DNA of 64,000 nucleotides from Oscillospiraceae bacterium MB08-C2-2 (GCA_035621215.1 CP141729.1:2564944-2628943), one strand, 5' to 3'; positions 44,376 to 53,295 are shown, counted from the first letter of the stretch. The notes: generated by a model from the sequence alone, not told the origin. A program made the numbers and translations.

Positions 44376-44663
44376 TTACAGCGCACCGAGCTTTTTAAAC
44401 AGCTCCACGCAGTCCTTTGCGCCCTGCACATAGAGGTGCTGACATTCGTGATCGGCAATCAAATTAGTTTTCTCAAAGTAATCGGTGAGAATTTTCTGCT
44501 GATCCTCCGGCAGTGATTTTACAATTTCACGAGCCTGCGAGCTGAGAACCTTTACCTCAGAATAGAGCTGCAGCTCACTGTCATCCAGAGTATCCTTACG
44601 CTTTTCAATTGCGGCTTCTGTCAGCTCACGGATTGTCATTTCAAAGATTTCACTTTTGTCCAT
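44376..44663 (-). CDS. Hypothetical ICE protein
   Basis: A 95-residue acidic helical protein (MDKSEIFEMTIRELTEAAIE, SLPEDQQKILTDYFEKTNLIADHECQHLYVQG). The C-terminal pattern is common in small proteins of Firmicutes ICEs and prophages, but I do not recognise a function. AAAGGAG site before the ATG. It lies between the RHH protein and the dGTPase insertion, so it was probably next to the relaxase before that insertion. Confidence 0.7.
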   Translation of the reverse strand: MDKSEIFEMTIRELTEAAIEKRKDTLDDSELQLYSEVKVLSSQAREIVKSLPEDQQKILTDYFEKTNLIADHECQHLYVQGAKDCVELFKKLGAL

Positions 44664-44749
44664 CGCATTTTCATCTCCTTTCGCAACACACCATAAACGA
44701 ATGTATTTCTATAGTCCATATCCAAAAGAAACAAATTTATCTTACCATT

Positions 44750-45163
44750 TTAGGTTCGCCGCTTTTGATAGTTATATGCGTCCTCGAAATCAACTGCACC
44801 GTTGATCCGTTTGACTTCCTCCACACATTTTAAGTGTAAGCTTTGGAGTGCCTGCTCGTCAACCGCATGGGTATACGCCACCACATGAGAGAGCTTGGAA
44901 AGCTCTGTGGCGATTTTGAAATCCATTCTGGCCAGACGGTTTTCCGTATCCCGGATGGTGCTGACGAGGACAGAGGAGAAGCTCTGCAGCAGATAGTTTT
45001 CGATTTTCTGCGAGGTGAGATACCCGCAGTAAAACTTCAGCGCCTCAGTGACAAACTCGTTTCGAGATTTCACATTAGCCTGCTCCAGCAGCTTATCGCA
45101 CCGATCCAGCACTTCCTTTTCGATATAAAAGCCGGTGCGGACTTTTTTCGATTCCTTTGCCAT
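44750..45163 (-). CDS. Ribbon-helix-helix protein, possible relaxosome accessory
   Basis: A 137-residue protein. The N-terminal RHH-like segment (VRTGFYIEKEVLDRCDKLLEQANVKSRNEFVTEALKFYC) is followed by a helical domain. AGGAGG site before the ATG at 45163. It lies upstream of the relaxase and beside a dyad-rich gap; a MobC-like oriT-binding function is inferred from this position. Confidence 0.75.
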   Translation of the reverse strand: MAKESKKVRTGFYIEKEVLDRCDKLLEQANVKSRNEFVTEALKFYCGYLTSQKIENYLLQSFSSVLVSTIRDTENRLARMDFKIATELSKLSHVVAYTHAVDEQALQSLHLKCVEEVKRINGAVDFEDAYNYQKRRT

Positions 45164-45557
45164 AGTGCCTCCTTTTCTCTGTGAATTCTGCCCCGGTATG
45201 CAGTGTAAGCCCCGGAAAAGCCCGGTTTTCCTTGCCTTTTTCTGAAACCAGCATAACAAATCAGGACTTCGGGCAGAAAGTTATGTCACTTCGGAATCCC
45301 CGAACGGCTTTGCCGGTCGGTGTTTTTCGGATTTATGCTGCCAAAGCAGCATAAACCCTTTAACCTGCACCACTTTCGACCCTACCGAAATGCCCTCATT
45401 CTGAGGATTTATCGCCGCATCCGGGGCTTTCTCACATTCTCTCCACACGGGCGCAACGTGGGCGATACGATGTTAATGGGTATCAGGATGCCACCACGCC
45501 TGCCAAAAGGTCACACAGGGCAACACCGCCGCTCACACGCCCGGACTGCGTTTCTGC
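45164..45557. other. Dyad-rich gap, oriT candidate
   Basis: A 394-bp interval without a gene. It contains repeated GCCCCGG words (about 45190-45215), a TTCGG/CCGAA dyad (about 45290-45304), CCGAACGGC (45300-45308) with GCCGGTCGG (45312-45320), and the perfect hairpin TTTATGCTGC (45332-45341) with GCAGCATAAA (45346-45355). The location next to the RHH gene and upstream of the relaxase matches oriT in related elements. No nic site can be assigned. Confidence 0.45.
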
Positions 45558-45806
45558 CTACGCCAGCCTATTGTCAGAGCCACCAGTCGCAGCAGGGCGA
45601 ACCGGTCTTTTGGGTTTTGCAGCGGCCTCACGGGAGAGCTTATCGTCAATGTACTCACGGGTGGCCTGTGGAACGTGCTTTTCATAGAGCTTCTGGATGG
45701 TATCCTCCAGCTCCGTCTGCAAATCCGTATCCTTTTTGCTCATGTGGTAGGTCAGGGCATCCAGCTTTTCGCTGTCAAAGCTGATGGTAATTGTTGCTTT
45801 TTTCAT
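45558..45806 (-). CDS. Small hypothetical ICE protein (DUF6103-like)
   Basis: An 82-residue protein: MKKATITISFDSEKLDALTYH, then TELEDTIQKLYEKHVP, REYIDDKLSREAA and a basic Pro/Lys tail. The N-terminal beta-strand and helices hint at an RHH-like fold. GGAGG site before the ATG at 45806. Typical position upstream of oriT in the transfer operon. Function unknown. Confidence 0.75.
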   Translation of the reverse strand: MKKATITISFDSEKLDALTYHMSKKDTDLQTELEDTIQKLYEKHVPQATREYIDDKLSREAAAKPKRPVRPAATGGSDNRLA

Positions 45807-45825
45807 GATACTTTCCTCCATTTTA

Positions 45826-46749
45826 TTATTTCATTTGGGGTGACTGTAAGGGGGTATCGCCCTCTTGCGTGACCCATTTTTCATAATCTGATACCGGACA
45901 GTACCCGGCAAGCATGGACGAGAATTCCTCCAAGCGGGAGGGCTTTACCTTGTCCAGCTCCATCTGCAAACCGTAGTAGCCGTTGTAAATCTTGACCACC
46001 TCAGCATCCAAAACATCAGCCCAAGCCGCTTTCCCGTCATCGGTCAGGGTATTCTCATCCAGCTCCACGATGGTGGCAGGCTGTACCTCCACATCCTTGT
46101 GCAGCAGATGGATATCCTCCCAATGTAGATGAAGCAAATCTTTCAGTCTGCTGACCTGAGAGGATGCTTCCGGCAGCTGCTCCGCTTCCTCCGGGTGACC
46201 TCCATACTGCGGACAGAAATCGAGGTAATAGCACACGTCGATGCCGCTGTCGCCCAGCTCAACATTTGCCACTTCTTTACGCTCATGGAGCATATCCAGC
46301 AAGGTATCCGTACTGTTAAAATCATGCTCAAAGCCGGTTTGCTGTGCCAGCTCATCAAAGCTAATGATCCAGTTGCCCTCGGTCGTATTCTGCGTTCCGG
46401 TGGTCACGATGTAGTCCGCTGTGGCTGTCATCAGCTCGTTGAGGTGCTGCAATGCCGGAGAGGTAAGAGCGGAAATGTTGGGGACATAGGAGGCATACCG
46501 GCAGTAGCCATAGCTCTCTGATTCCACCAGCAGTCCGTCATTTCTGCCCTCGCCGGTAAGCAGCAGGCAGTGATACACACCTTTGCTGTCACAGTGCATC
46601 TGCTCCATATTTTCCTGAATAAAGTTATAATCCCTCATAGGTTTTTGCAGCATAGCTTCAAAAACTTCAGCGGGAAGCCGAATGGTTTTTGATACCTCAA
46701 AGCTCCGCAGATCGAAATCCGAGGGCTTTCTTTCAAAGATTGCTTTCAT
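45826..46749 (-). CDS. Hypothetical transfer-operon protein
   Basis: A 307-residue cytosolic protein with no signal peptide or TM segment (MKAIFERKPSDFDLRSFEVS, YHCLLLTGEGRNDGLLVESE, VCYYLDFCPQYGGHPE). I recognise it only as a kind of protein encoded in such ICEs between the M23 hydrolase and the oriT region. AAAGGAGG site; 15 bp from the hydrolase stop. Confidence 0.7.
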   Translation of the reverse strand: MKAIFERKPSDFDLRSFEVSKTIRLPAEVFEAMLQKPMRDYNFIQENMEQMHCDSKGVYHCLLLTGEGRNDGLLVESESYGYCRYASYVPNISALTSPALQHLNELMTATADYIVTTGTQNTTEGNWIISFDELAQQTGFEHDFNSTDTLLDMLHERKEVANVELGDSGIDVCYYLDFCPQYGGHPEEAEQLPEASSQVSRLKDLLHLHWEDIHLLHKDVEVQPATIVELDENTLTDDGKAAWADVLDAEVVKIYNGYYGLQMELDKVKPSRLEEFSSMLAGYCPVSDYEKWVTQEGDTPLQSPQMK

Positions 46750-46764
46750 ATTACGCCGCCTCCT

Positions 46765-47862
46765 TTACGGCAAAAACTGTCTTGGATTCACTTTCTTACC
46801 GCCGATGCGCACCTCCAGATGGAGGTGGTTTCCGGTGCTTCGCCCGGTGCTGCCCACGGCTGCGATCACATCGCCCTGCTGCACTGTTTGCCCGGAACGA
46901 ACATATACCTTGGAGCAGTGACCGTATAAAGTGACCATGCCATCTCCATGATCAATAACCACATGGTAACCATAGCCGCTGCTGCCAGAGTCTTTTACAT
47001 AGCTGACCACACCGGTGCGGGCGGCATGTATCGGTGTTCCTTTTGGTGCGCCCATGTCGAGGCCGGAATGACCCTCGCCGCCACCGCCGCCGAACGGATT
47101 CGACCTCCAACCGAATTCTGAGGTGACCATGCTGCGCCAGTTTGCTCCAAGGGGGCTGGCAAAATCACCGCCGCCAGTGTAAATCTCACCGTCAAATACA
47201 TCACCAGACCATTCATCCTCTCCGATGCTTCCATCTCTCGGCAGACCGTGTCCATAAAGCACACGGCTGTAAATCTGAGCGGCATTTACTTTGTTTTCCT
47301 CTGTAATTATTCTGGAGAGGGAGCTTTCAAGATTTGCATATATCTCATTCAGATCGGTAATGGGAACAGCTACCGTATAGGTTTCTTCCGTTTCATTGCC
47401 GTTCTCATTGGTGACGATGCGGGTGCGTTCCTCATACCGGACGAAGCAATCCGCAAAGGCTCGGTAATCGGATGCATTCATCCGCAGATTTTCAGCGCCG
47501 AAATACAGAGAATAAAAAATGGATTTCATGCGGGTGCTGTCGATGCTACCGCTTTCGATCATGAGAGTAATCGCAGACACAGCTTCATCCAGATCAGAGA
47601 AGCTGTCCCGCATATCCTCGATGTACTGCCGGTACTCCGCTGGCACCTGCGAGGAAATGCTGCCGCCGTGAAAGCTCAAATCCACAGCGGAATTGTTGTG
47701 GTCTGCGGTACCGGACAGCAGGCTCATGATCATAACGATGATTAAAATAAATGGGGTGAGAATGGCGGCGATGACCACACCTGCCGCTTTCCATGTCCGT
47801 TTGTCGGTGGCTGCAGCGATTGCCGCTTTCACCGCAAGAGTGATGGTTGCCGGGTCTGCCAT
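46765..47862 (-). CDS. M23 peptidoglycan endopeptidase of the conjugation apparatus
   Basis: A 365-residue membrane-anchored protein. One TM segment (about 24-48), then a linker domain (about 50-215), and a C-terminal M23/LytM domain with the zinc ligands in GHSGLDMGAP and GNHLHLEVRIG plus GTPIHAARTG and VTLYGHCSKV. It would locally open the cell wall for the mating channel, as do TcpG/Orf14-type hydrolases. AAAGGA site before the ATG. It is separated from upstream transfer genes by the rightward MarR-redox cargo. Confidence 0.9.
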   Translation of the reverse strand: MADPATITLAVKAAIAAATDKRTWKAAGVVIAAILTPFILIIVMIMSLLSGTADHNNSAVDLSFHGGSISSQVPAEYRQYIEDMRDSFSDLDEAVSAITLMIESGSIDSTRMKSIFYSLYFGAENLRMNASDYRAFADCFVRYEERTRIVTNENGNETEETYTVAVPITDLNEIYANLESSLSRIITEENKVNAAQIYSRVLYGHGLPRDGSIGEDEWSGDVFDGEIYTGGGDFASPLGANWRSMVTSEFGWRSNPFGGGGGEGHSGLDMGAPKGTPIHAARTGVVSYVKDSGSSGYGYHVVIDHGDGMVTLYGHCSKVYVRSGQTVQQGDVIAAVGSTGRSTGNHLHLEVRIGGKKVNPRQFLP

Positions 47863-47883
47863 AGAAGCATCACATCCTTTCTA

Positions 47884-47934
47884 TTGACAAAGCGCAACCT
47901 ATTGCGTATAATAAAATGCAATAGGTTGCGCTTT
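47884..47934 (+). promoter_or_regulatory. Consensus promoter overlapped by a perfect 17-bp operator
   Basis: TTGACA (47884-47889), a 17-base spacer and TATAAT (47907-47912) form an exact sigma-A consensus promoter. AAAGCGCAACCTATTGC (47889-47905) and its exact reverse complement (47918-47934) flank the -10 box. The arrangement is that of a MarR repressor blocking polymerase at its own promoter. Confidence 0.88.
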
Positions 47935-47954
47935 TTAGATGAGGGAGTATCAAA

Positions 47955-48410
47955 ATGAAAATACCAGAGAATAAACAATATGTCCTGTTTGGCGGCGCTT
48001 TTGTATTAGCGAATAAATTGCAGCTGGTGGCTGATAAAAAGACGCACGGACTTTCTACAAAGCAGTGGTTTTTGCTGCGTAATTTAAGCGATTTGCCCGC
48101 CGATCCACCTCCCACCATCACTATGCTGGCGAAGGAAACCGACACCTCACGGCAGAATGTCAGCAAGATGCTGGAGGTGCTGCAGCGGCAGGGCTATGTG
48201 GCGTTGCAGAACAATGCGGAAGACCATCGCAGTCAAAGTGTTGTGCTGACGGAGTCAGGCGCACAGGTACTACGGCAGGTTGCACAGGAGGCCGTCCCTT
48301 TTTTCACCGAACTGTTTTCCGGTATCAGCGAGGAAGAGTGCGCAGTATCCGCCGATGTGGTGATAAAACTTATTGATAATCTCTGCAAAATGCAGGAGGA
48401 GATGGAATGA
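47955..48410 (+). CDS. MarR-family repressor
   Basis: A 151-residue winged-helix protein: LSTKQWFLLRNLSDLP, TITMLAKETDTSRQNVSKMLEVLQRQGYVAL, EDHRSQSVVLTESG. It follows a consensus promoter with an overlapping 17-bp inverted repeat, so it very probably represses its own three-gene operon. The stop overlaps the next start (ATGA). One or more effectors such as oxidants or quinones are plausible given the flavoproteins downstream. Confidence 0.9.
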   Translation: MKIPENKQYVLFGGAFVLANKLQLVADKKTHGLSTKQWFLLRNLSDLPADPPPTITMLAKETDTSRQNVSKMLEVLQRQGYVALQNNAEDHRSQSVVLTESGAQVLRQVAQEAVPFFTELFSGISEEECAVSADVVIKLIDNLCKMQEEME

Positions 48411-48799
48411 CACAAAAGAAGAGAAAATCGATAATATCCATTGTCGCCGTCATTGTGCTGGGACTTACAGCCCTTGTGTTTTTAAATTTACCGAAGCCAG
48501 TAACGGCATCGGATGCGTCATTTGATCTAGCACAAATTGCGGATGGTACTTATTCGGGCAGTTGTGACAATGGTCTTGTAAAGGTGCGTGTGGAGGTACT
48601 CGTAAAAAACCATGCCATTGTAGAGGTGCGACTTCTGGAGCATGATAATGGCTTGGGCAGCACCGCAGAGATTATTACCGACATGGTCATACAACGGCAA
48701 AGCGTAGAGGTTGATGCGATATCCGGGGCAACCATAAGCTCAAAAACAATATTGAAAGCCGTTGAAAACGCTTTATCGGAAGGATGGAAAACGAAATGA
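48407..48799 (+). CDS. FMN-binding domain lipoprotein-like/secreted redox protein
   Basis: A 130-residue protein with an N-terminal signal anchor (about 8-27), then an FMN-binding domain: DGTYSGSCDNGLVKVRVEV and VDAISGATISSKTIL, where Thr of the SGAT motif is the usual site of covalent FMN attachment. It would work on the outer face of the membrane. It overlaps the marR and flavodoxin genes by 4 bp each, so the three are translated together. Confidence 0.87.
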   Translation: MTQKKRKSIISIVAVIVLGLTALVFLNLPKPVTASDASFDLAQIADGTYSGSCDNGLVKVRVEVLVKNHAIVEVRLLEHDNGLGSTAEIITDMVIQRQSVEVDAISGATISSKTILKAVENALSEGWKTK

Positions 48800-49350
48800 A
48801 TACAGCAGTCATCTATAAATCTCACTATGGTTCCACCGAGATCTATGCCAAGTGGCTTGCGAAGGACTTGGACGCTGATTTGCTTCAAGCCGAACAAGTA
48901 AAACCAGCTGATTTGCAAAAATATCAAACCATCGTCTATGGCGGCGGACTCTATGCCGGTGGTGTGAACGGCATCGCCCTGCTGACAAAAAACTTTGAGC
49001 TTATTAAAGACAAGGCTCTCTACCTGTTTACTGTAGGAGCGGCTGATGTAACCGACCCGGAGAACCTAAAAAACATTCGAAGTGCCTTAGAGCAAAAGTT
49101 GCCTCCTGCCATGCGGGAAAAGTTACACATATACCATCTTCGGGGTGGGATGCGCTATTCTAACATGAGCTTTGTTCACCGCACGATGATGAGTATGATG
49201 GTGAAAATGCTGCGAAAGAAACCGGAAAGTGAACTCCGCGCAGAGGATAAAATGATGCTGGAAACCTATGGGCAGGATATTGATTTCACGGATCGAGCGG
49301 CCATTGTCCCTCTGGTAACAGACATCAGAGCGGGTGCAAAATCGCAATAA
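48796..49350 (+). CDS. Flavodoxin-domain protein
   Basis: A 184-residue flavodoxin-like protein starting MNTAVIYKSHYGSTEIYAKWLA, with the FMN phosphate loop SHYGSTE and VYGGGLYAGG. It resembles the protoporphyrinogen-oxidase/flavodoxin_5 group. The ATG at 48796 overlaps the previous stop by 4 bp and is preferred to 48784, which abuts the ribosome-binding site. It may pass electrons to the FMN-binding partner under MarR control. Confidence 0.87.
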   Translation: MNTAVIYKSHYGSTEIYAKWLAKDLDADLLQAEQVKPADLQKYQTIVYGGGLYAGGVNGIALLTKNFELIKDKALYLFTVGAADVTDPENLKNIRSALEQKLPPAMREKLHIYHLRGGMRYSNMSFVHRTMMSMMVKMLRKKPESELRAEDKMMLETYGQDIDFTDRAAIVPLVTDIRAGAKSQ

Positions 49351-49352
49351 TT

Positions 49353-49856
49353 TCACCACCATTTCTGTTCCCAAAGGCTGAACTGCGCATTTTCTGCAGT
49401 CTGCTGCTCCTGCGCCAGCCTGATGGATTTCTCCACCGCCTGATCCAAAAAATCCGTATCAAATCCTGCGGTTTCATAGCCCTCGGCGATGGTGTGGAGA
49501 TAAAAATCGGAGGGTGCGCCGAACTCCCTGCCGTCATTCATGATATAGACCATCGCATTTACCAGCTTACCGTTCAGCTCTACCTCCAGCATTTCCTTGC
49601 GGTAAAAATTCGGATAGCCCTCATAACGGTCGAGGGAAAGCTCATCCTGCGGCCTGATCTTCCATAGAAGCACAGGCACGGAGCTGCCCTCCAGCGGCTC
49701 AATGGTAGCAACGGCACCACGGCTGCCGCCACGAAACAGCAGCTCATATCCTTTGACCTCGCTGGCTCCCACCACCTTGGCGGTGGGGCAGCGGAATGCC
49801 ATCTGCGGCAGATGAAGATTGCTGCCGTAGGCAATGTATAAGCGGTTCTTTGTCAT
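49353..49856 (-). CDS. Gamma-glutamylcyclotransferase-like (AIG2) protein
   Basis: A 167-residue protein: YIAYGSNLHLPQM near the N-terminus is the family substrate-binding motif, and the Glu in LDRYEGYPNFYR is the likely catalytic acid. The family cleaves gamma-glutamyl amide links with release of 5-oxoproline. It follows the amidoligase by 25 bp with an AGGAGG site before the ATG at 49856. The pair suggests making and removing an isopeptide or gamma-glutamyl modification during transfer. Confidence 0.87.
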   Translation of the reverse strand: MTKNRLYIAYGSNLHLPQMAFRCPTAKVVGASEVKGYELLFRGGSRGAVATIEPLEGSSVPVLLWKIRPQDELSLDRYEGYPNFYRKEMLEVELNGKLVNAMVYIMNDGREFGAPSDFYLHTIAEGYETAGFDTDFLDQAVEKSIRLAQEQQTAENAQFSLWEQKWW

Positions 49857-49881
49857 ATTTCCTCCTAACATTCACACAAAT

Positions 49882-50916
49882 TTACATATGCATAGTAAAA
49901 GCCGGGGCATCTTCTGCCTCGGCTTCGGTTGCTTCTGGAGCGGTCGGCGGGGTTTCCTGCCGTGCCTGTTCCAGTTCTTTTTCTTTTTTCTGCCGCATCC
50001 GTTCCTTTTGCTTTTCTGCCTGTGCGGGATCACGCCAAGCAATGCAGCCGTCCAAATTCTTCAGCAGATGCTCACGGGCGGTCTTAAATTCATCCCCAAT
50101 CAGCCCCAAGCGTAGCAGCCAAGTGCGAAAGGTGTACTTTTCATTGGTGGTCTGTGTCTTGGTGCGGCTGGCACAGCGTTGATTGAGCGCCTGTGCGGAT
50201 ATGGCCATGCACAGCTGAATGTAGGCCTTGATCTTTCCGGCGTGAGTGGTTCCGTTGAACAAACGGAACTCCACCGTTCCTTTCTGGAACACAGAGTGAA
50301 GATTCAAACAATGGTACCGGCTGTCATCGTAGTGGATATTGCTGCGGCTCTCGCCGTTGTACCAGATCCGACCGACCTGATCCAGTGTCCGAGGCTTTCT
50401 GCGGTTGAGTTCCTCCAGAAACCGATTGTCCACCGGCTTGCACCAGCGGTGCTGTCTGGCCACCGACACCTGCAGCGCCTTGTAGATCAAATCCTCCTTG
50501 GCGGCCATGATATTGGTGATGTTCCGCAGGGTATTGGCATCAAAGGGAGAAGCATCCACATGAACATGGATGCCGCAGGAACTGTTGGAGATGGCACCAG
50601 CTTCCCGGAGCTTGCGTACCAGCTCCTGTACTTCCTCTATGTCCTCCCAGCGGCAGATGGGGCTGACCATCTCGGTTTTGTATTCTGCTGAGGCCGCTAC
50701 GGTCTGTCTACCATTTTTTCTCTCCGGAGTAATACTGGCATCACTCATGAATTTCCACTTGCGGCCTTGGGCATCGATAGCGGCGTAGGTGTCGTAGTAG
50801 CTGCCGTCATACACAGCTGTTGTGCCGAAATAGGCGGCGGCAATATCAGCGGCAGCCTTGCGGGTAACGCCCGTCAGTTCAACCTCAATGCCGAAGCGCT
50901 GGGCTTTCATGTCCAT
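49882..50916 (-). CDS. Amidoligase-family protein
   Basis: About 344 residues of the COOH-NH2 ligase (amidoligase_2) family, related to glutamine synthetase: FGIEVELTGVTR at the N-terminus, SPICRWEDIEEVQELV, CGIHVHVDASPFD and VEFRLFNGTTHAGKI. The acidic and His residues are the expected metal/ATP ligands. A Glu/Lys/Arg-rich tail follows. The ATG at 50916 has GGGAGG at suitable distance. It lies next to the cyclotransferase-like gene and VirB4. The substrate is unknown; peptidoglycan or pilus modification is possible. Confidence 0.87.
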   Translation of the reverse strand: MDMKAQRFGIEVELTGVTRKAAADIAAAYFGTTAVYDGSYYDTYAAIDAQGRKWKFMSDASITPERKNGRQTVAASAEYKTEMVSPICRWEDIEEVQELVRKLREAGAISNSSCGIHVHVDASPFDANTLRNITNIMAAKEDLIYKALQVSVARQHRWCKPVDNRFLEELNRRKPRTLDQVGRIWYNGESRSNIHYDDSRYHCLNLHSVFQKGTVEFRLFNGTTHAGKIKAYIQLCMAISAQALNQRCASRTKTQTTNEKYTFRTWLLRLGLIGDEFKTAREHLLKNLDGCIAWRDPAQAEKQKERMRQKKEKELEQARQETPPTAPEATEAEAEDAPAFTMHM

Positions 50917-50934
50917 TTTTTCTTTCACCTCCCA

Positions 50935-52764
50935 TTAACGGCCACCCGCCTTTCCAAACAGCTTTGCCTTATGCTCCGGGGCATTGACCATCAGGTTGTA
51001 ACGCTCGTTTCCGCATTTGTAGAGGCACACGCCACGCTGCGGGTAACGGATCAGGTTGTACTCGCTCTGCTCCAGCTGGAGGGTGTCGATATAAAACTTC
51101 GCATCAATATTCCCGGCGTTAAACAGGAACTGATGGGTCGGGATGCTGAACAGGGGCTTGGTGTACTCCCGAATACCCTCAATATTAAAGTCCTCCAGAT
51201 TCTGCGAGGCGATAATCACCGCCGAATCCTTTTTCCGCACACGTTTGGAGAAGTTGCGGACATATTCCACGGCGGTGAGGTTGGTCAGGAACAGATAGAA
51301 TTCATCAATGCTGGCGGCAGTGTTGCCGTTGGTCAGAAGCTCGTTGCTCATGTAGGATAAAATGTTGAACAGTAGGGCATTTTTCAGACTCTTGCTGGCC
51401 TGCAGCAGTCCTTTCACACCAAAGGTCACAAAGCTGGAATCGGTGATGTTGGTGTGTCCATCAAAGAACTTCGACTCCGCACCCTTGCAGATAGAGTGCA
51501 GCCCCAACAGGATATTCTGCAAAAGCTCTGCGGTATAGAGCTGGCGGCTACTTTCATCAAAGGCCTTGTATTCTTCCTCAATCAGACCATACAGGTCTGA
51601 CAAAATGGGATAGTCCTTGGCGGTCAGGCGGTCGAACTTGGTGCTGTCGCTGATGCCGAACTTGTCATACAGCTTCTGCAGCATGATTTCGATAGTGTCG
51701 ATCTCCCGATCGGAAAAGTCCTTGTATGTCCTGAAAAAATCCTTGAGAAAGGAAATATGCTGACTGAGCTTGCTGCTGATGCGGAAGGTCTGCGGTGCAT
51801 CCTTATCCTCCGGGCTGCCGTTTTCATCCCATGTTTTCGGCTCCAGCACATTGATGATGAATTCCCCGGACATAAGGTCGATGAAGCAGCCGCCAAGGTT
51901 GTTGGTCAGATCCTCGTACTCCATTTCTGGATCGAGGGCGCACACATTCATGCCGGATTCTCTCAAATTGCACAGGATGAGCTTGAGCAAATACGACTTG
52001 CCCTGACCGCTGTTGCCGAGAATGAGAATGTTGGCGTTGGTCTTGTCATCGGCTCGCTTATTAAAATCCACCAGCACATTACTGCCGAACTTATCCCGCC
52101 CCACATAAAAGCCATTGCCGTCTGTTTTGCCCGAATAGTTGAAGGGATAGAGGTTCGCCACAGAGCTTGCCGGGAGAACACGCTCGAACTGGTCACGAAA
52201 CACATTAAAGCCGCTGGGCATCACGCACTGGAAGCCTTGCTGCTGACGTAGCATCAGTCTGTCCACGTTGAGCTTGGAGCGGATGAGCTCGGTCATGACT
52301 TCCGTCTGCAACAGCTTCAGTTGATCCAGATCATGCGCCGAAAGCTCAATGTACACAGCCGAGTGGATGAAGGGTTCCCGGTTCCGGTGTGCCTGTGCCA
52401 CAATGGTCGCCACATCCTGCAGATTGCTTTCGGCCATGACCGTCTGCTGCAAATCATTGGTATTGGATTTGCTCAGTCGGTTTTTGTTGGCGGCGTTGCT
52501 GATGATTTTCTTTTCCTCCACCGGCGTGACATGGCGGGTATAGATGCGCAGGGTCACGCTATCCTTTTCTCCCAAGTGCCGGAGGATGGCCTGTTCCTCG
52601 GTGGCGGTGGGGTACTCCCGCAGCGCCCACACACAGCGGTAGGTGTTGCCGCAGATGAAGTGATCGGTGTTGAATTTAATTACCGAAGGGGCGATCATAT
52701 CCAGAAACTCTTGGATTCTGGCATCTTCCTGTGGCGGTGATTGGTTTTTTCTTTTTCTTGCCAT
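50935..52764 (-). CDS. VirB4-type conjugation ATPase
   Basis: About 609 residues. An N-terminal VirB4 domain is followed by Walker A LGNSGQGKSYLLK (about residue 255), DPEMEYEDL, Walker B ASIDEFYLFL (about 500) and VIIASQNLEDF. It powers assembly of and transport through the type IV secretion machine. The ATG at 52764 (MARKRKN) follows an AAAGG tract. Its expected upstream neighbours (PrgI/VirB3) are separated from it by the rightward arsenic operon. Confidence 0.93.
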   Translation of the reverse strand: MARKRKNQSPPQEDARIQEFLDMIAPSVIKFNTDHFICGNTYRCVWALREYPTATEEQAILRHLGEKDSVTLRIYTRHVTPVEEKKIISNAANKNRLSKSNTNDLQQTVMAESNLQDVATIVAQAHRNREPFIHSAVYIELSAHDLDQLKLLQTEVMTELIRSKLNVDRLMLRQQQGFQCVMPSGFNVFRDQFERVLPASSVANLYPFNYSGKTDGNGFYVGRDKFGSNVLVDFNKRADDKTNANILILGNSGQGKSYLLKLILCNLRESGMNVCALDPEMEYEDLTNNLGGCFIDLMSGEFIINVLEPKTWDENGSPEDKDAPQTFRISSKLSQHISFLKDFFRTYKDFSDREIDTIEIMLQKLYDKFGISDSTKFDRLTAKDYPILSDLYGLIEEEYKAFDESSRQLYTAELLQNILLGLHSICKGAESKFFDGHTNITDSSFVTFGVKGLLQASKSLKNALLFNILSYMSNELLTNGNTAASIDEFYLFLTNLTAVEYVRNFSKRVRKKDSAVIIASQNLEDFNIEGIREYTKPLFSIPTHQFLFNAGNIDAKFYIDTLQLEQSEYNLIRYPQRGVCLYKCGNERYNLMVNAPEHKAKLFGKAGGR

Positions 52765-52895
52765 CGGCGTTTTTTCCTTTCTGTTTTTGATTTTGGGTAT
52801 AGCAAAAGCCGCCACATTGCGTGACGGCTTGAGAAAATATAGTGATTATAAATACTGATATTGCTGATATCTTCAATTTTACACAAAATTTCATA

Positions 52896-52936
52896 TTGAC
52901 GCTTTTCGATTTGGCGCATATAATAGTCATATCGAA
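52896..52936 (+). promoter_or_regulatory. Promoter and probable ArsR operator
   Basis: TTGACG (52896-52901), a 17-base spacer and TATAAT (52919-52924) precede arsR. TTCGAT (52905-52910) and ATCGAA (52931-52936) form a dyad around the -10 box, suited to ArsR binding. Confidence 0.75.
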
Positions 52937-52959
52937 GAATATAGATGTGAGGTGTTAAT

Positions 52960-53295
52960 ATGGAAAACTACTTAGAAAATACCAAAGTGTTTAAGGCGCT
53001 GGGTGACCCCAAAAGAGCTATGATTGTTGATATGCTCTCTTGCGGAGAGCTTTGCGCCTGCATGATTTTAGAGAAATTTGAAATGTCCCAATCGACTCTT
53101 TCCCATCACATGAAGCTCCTGTGTGAATGTGGCCTTGTCAAAGGCCGTAACGAGGGCAAATGGACGTATTATTCTTTGGACGAGGAAGCTATCAGCAAAA
53201 CAAAGCAGTTTTTCTGCTCCATCACCTCTGACAAGGAAAACTGTATCTGTAAAGAAGATACAGGCTGCTGCAAAGGATGTGATGGCAATGAGTAA
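52960..53295 (+). CDS. arsR: ArsR-family arsenic-responsive repressor
   Basis: A 111-residue winged-helix metalloregulator: VFKALGDPKRAMIVDMLSCGELCACMILEKFEMSQSTLSHHMKLLCECGLVKGR. The Cys pair in ELCAC in the recognition region is the classic As(III) site, and more Cys residues lie in the tail (CICKEDTGCCKGC). First gene of arsR-acr3-arsD-arsA-arsC. It releases its promoter when arsenite binds. Confidence 0.94.
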   Translation: MENYLENTKVFKALGDPKRAMIVDMLSCGELCACMILEKFEMSQSTLSHHMKLLCECGLVKGRNEGKWTYYSLDEEAISKTKQFFCSITSDKENCICKEDTGCCKGCDGNE

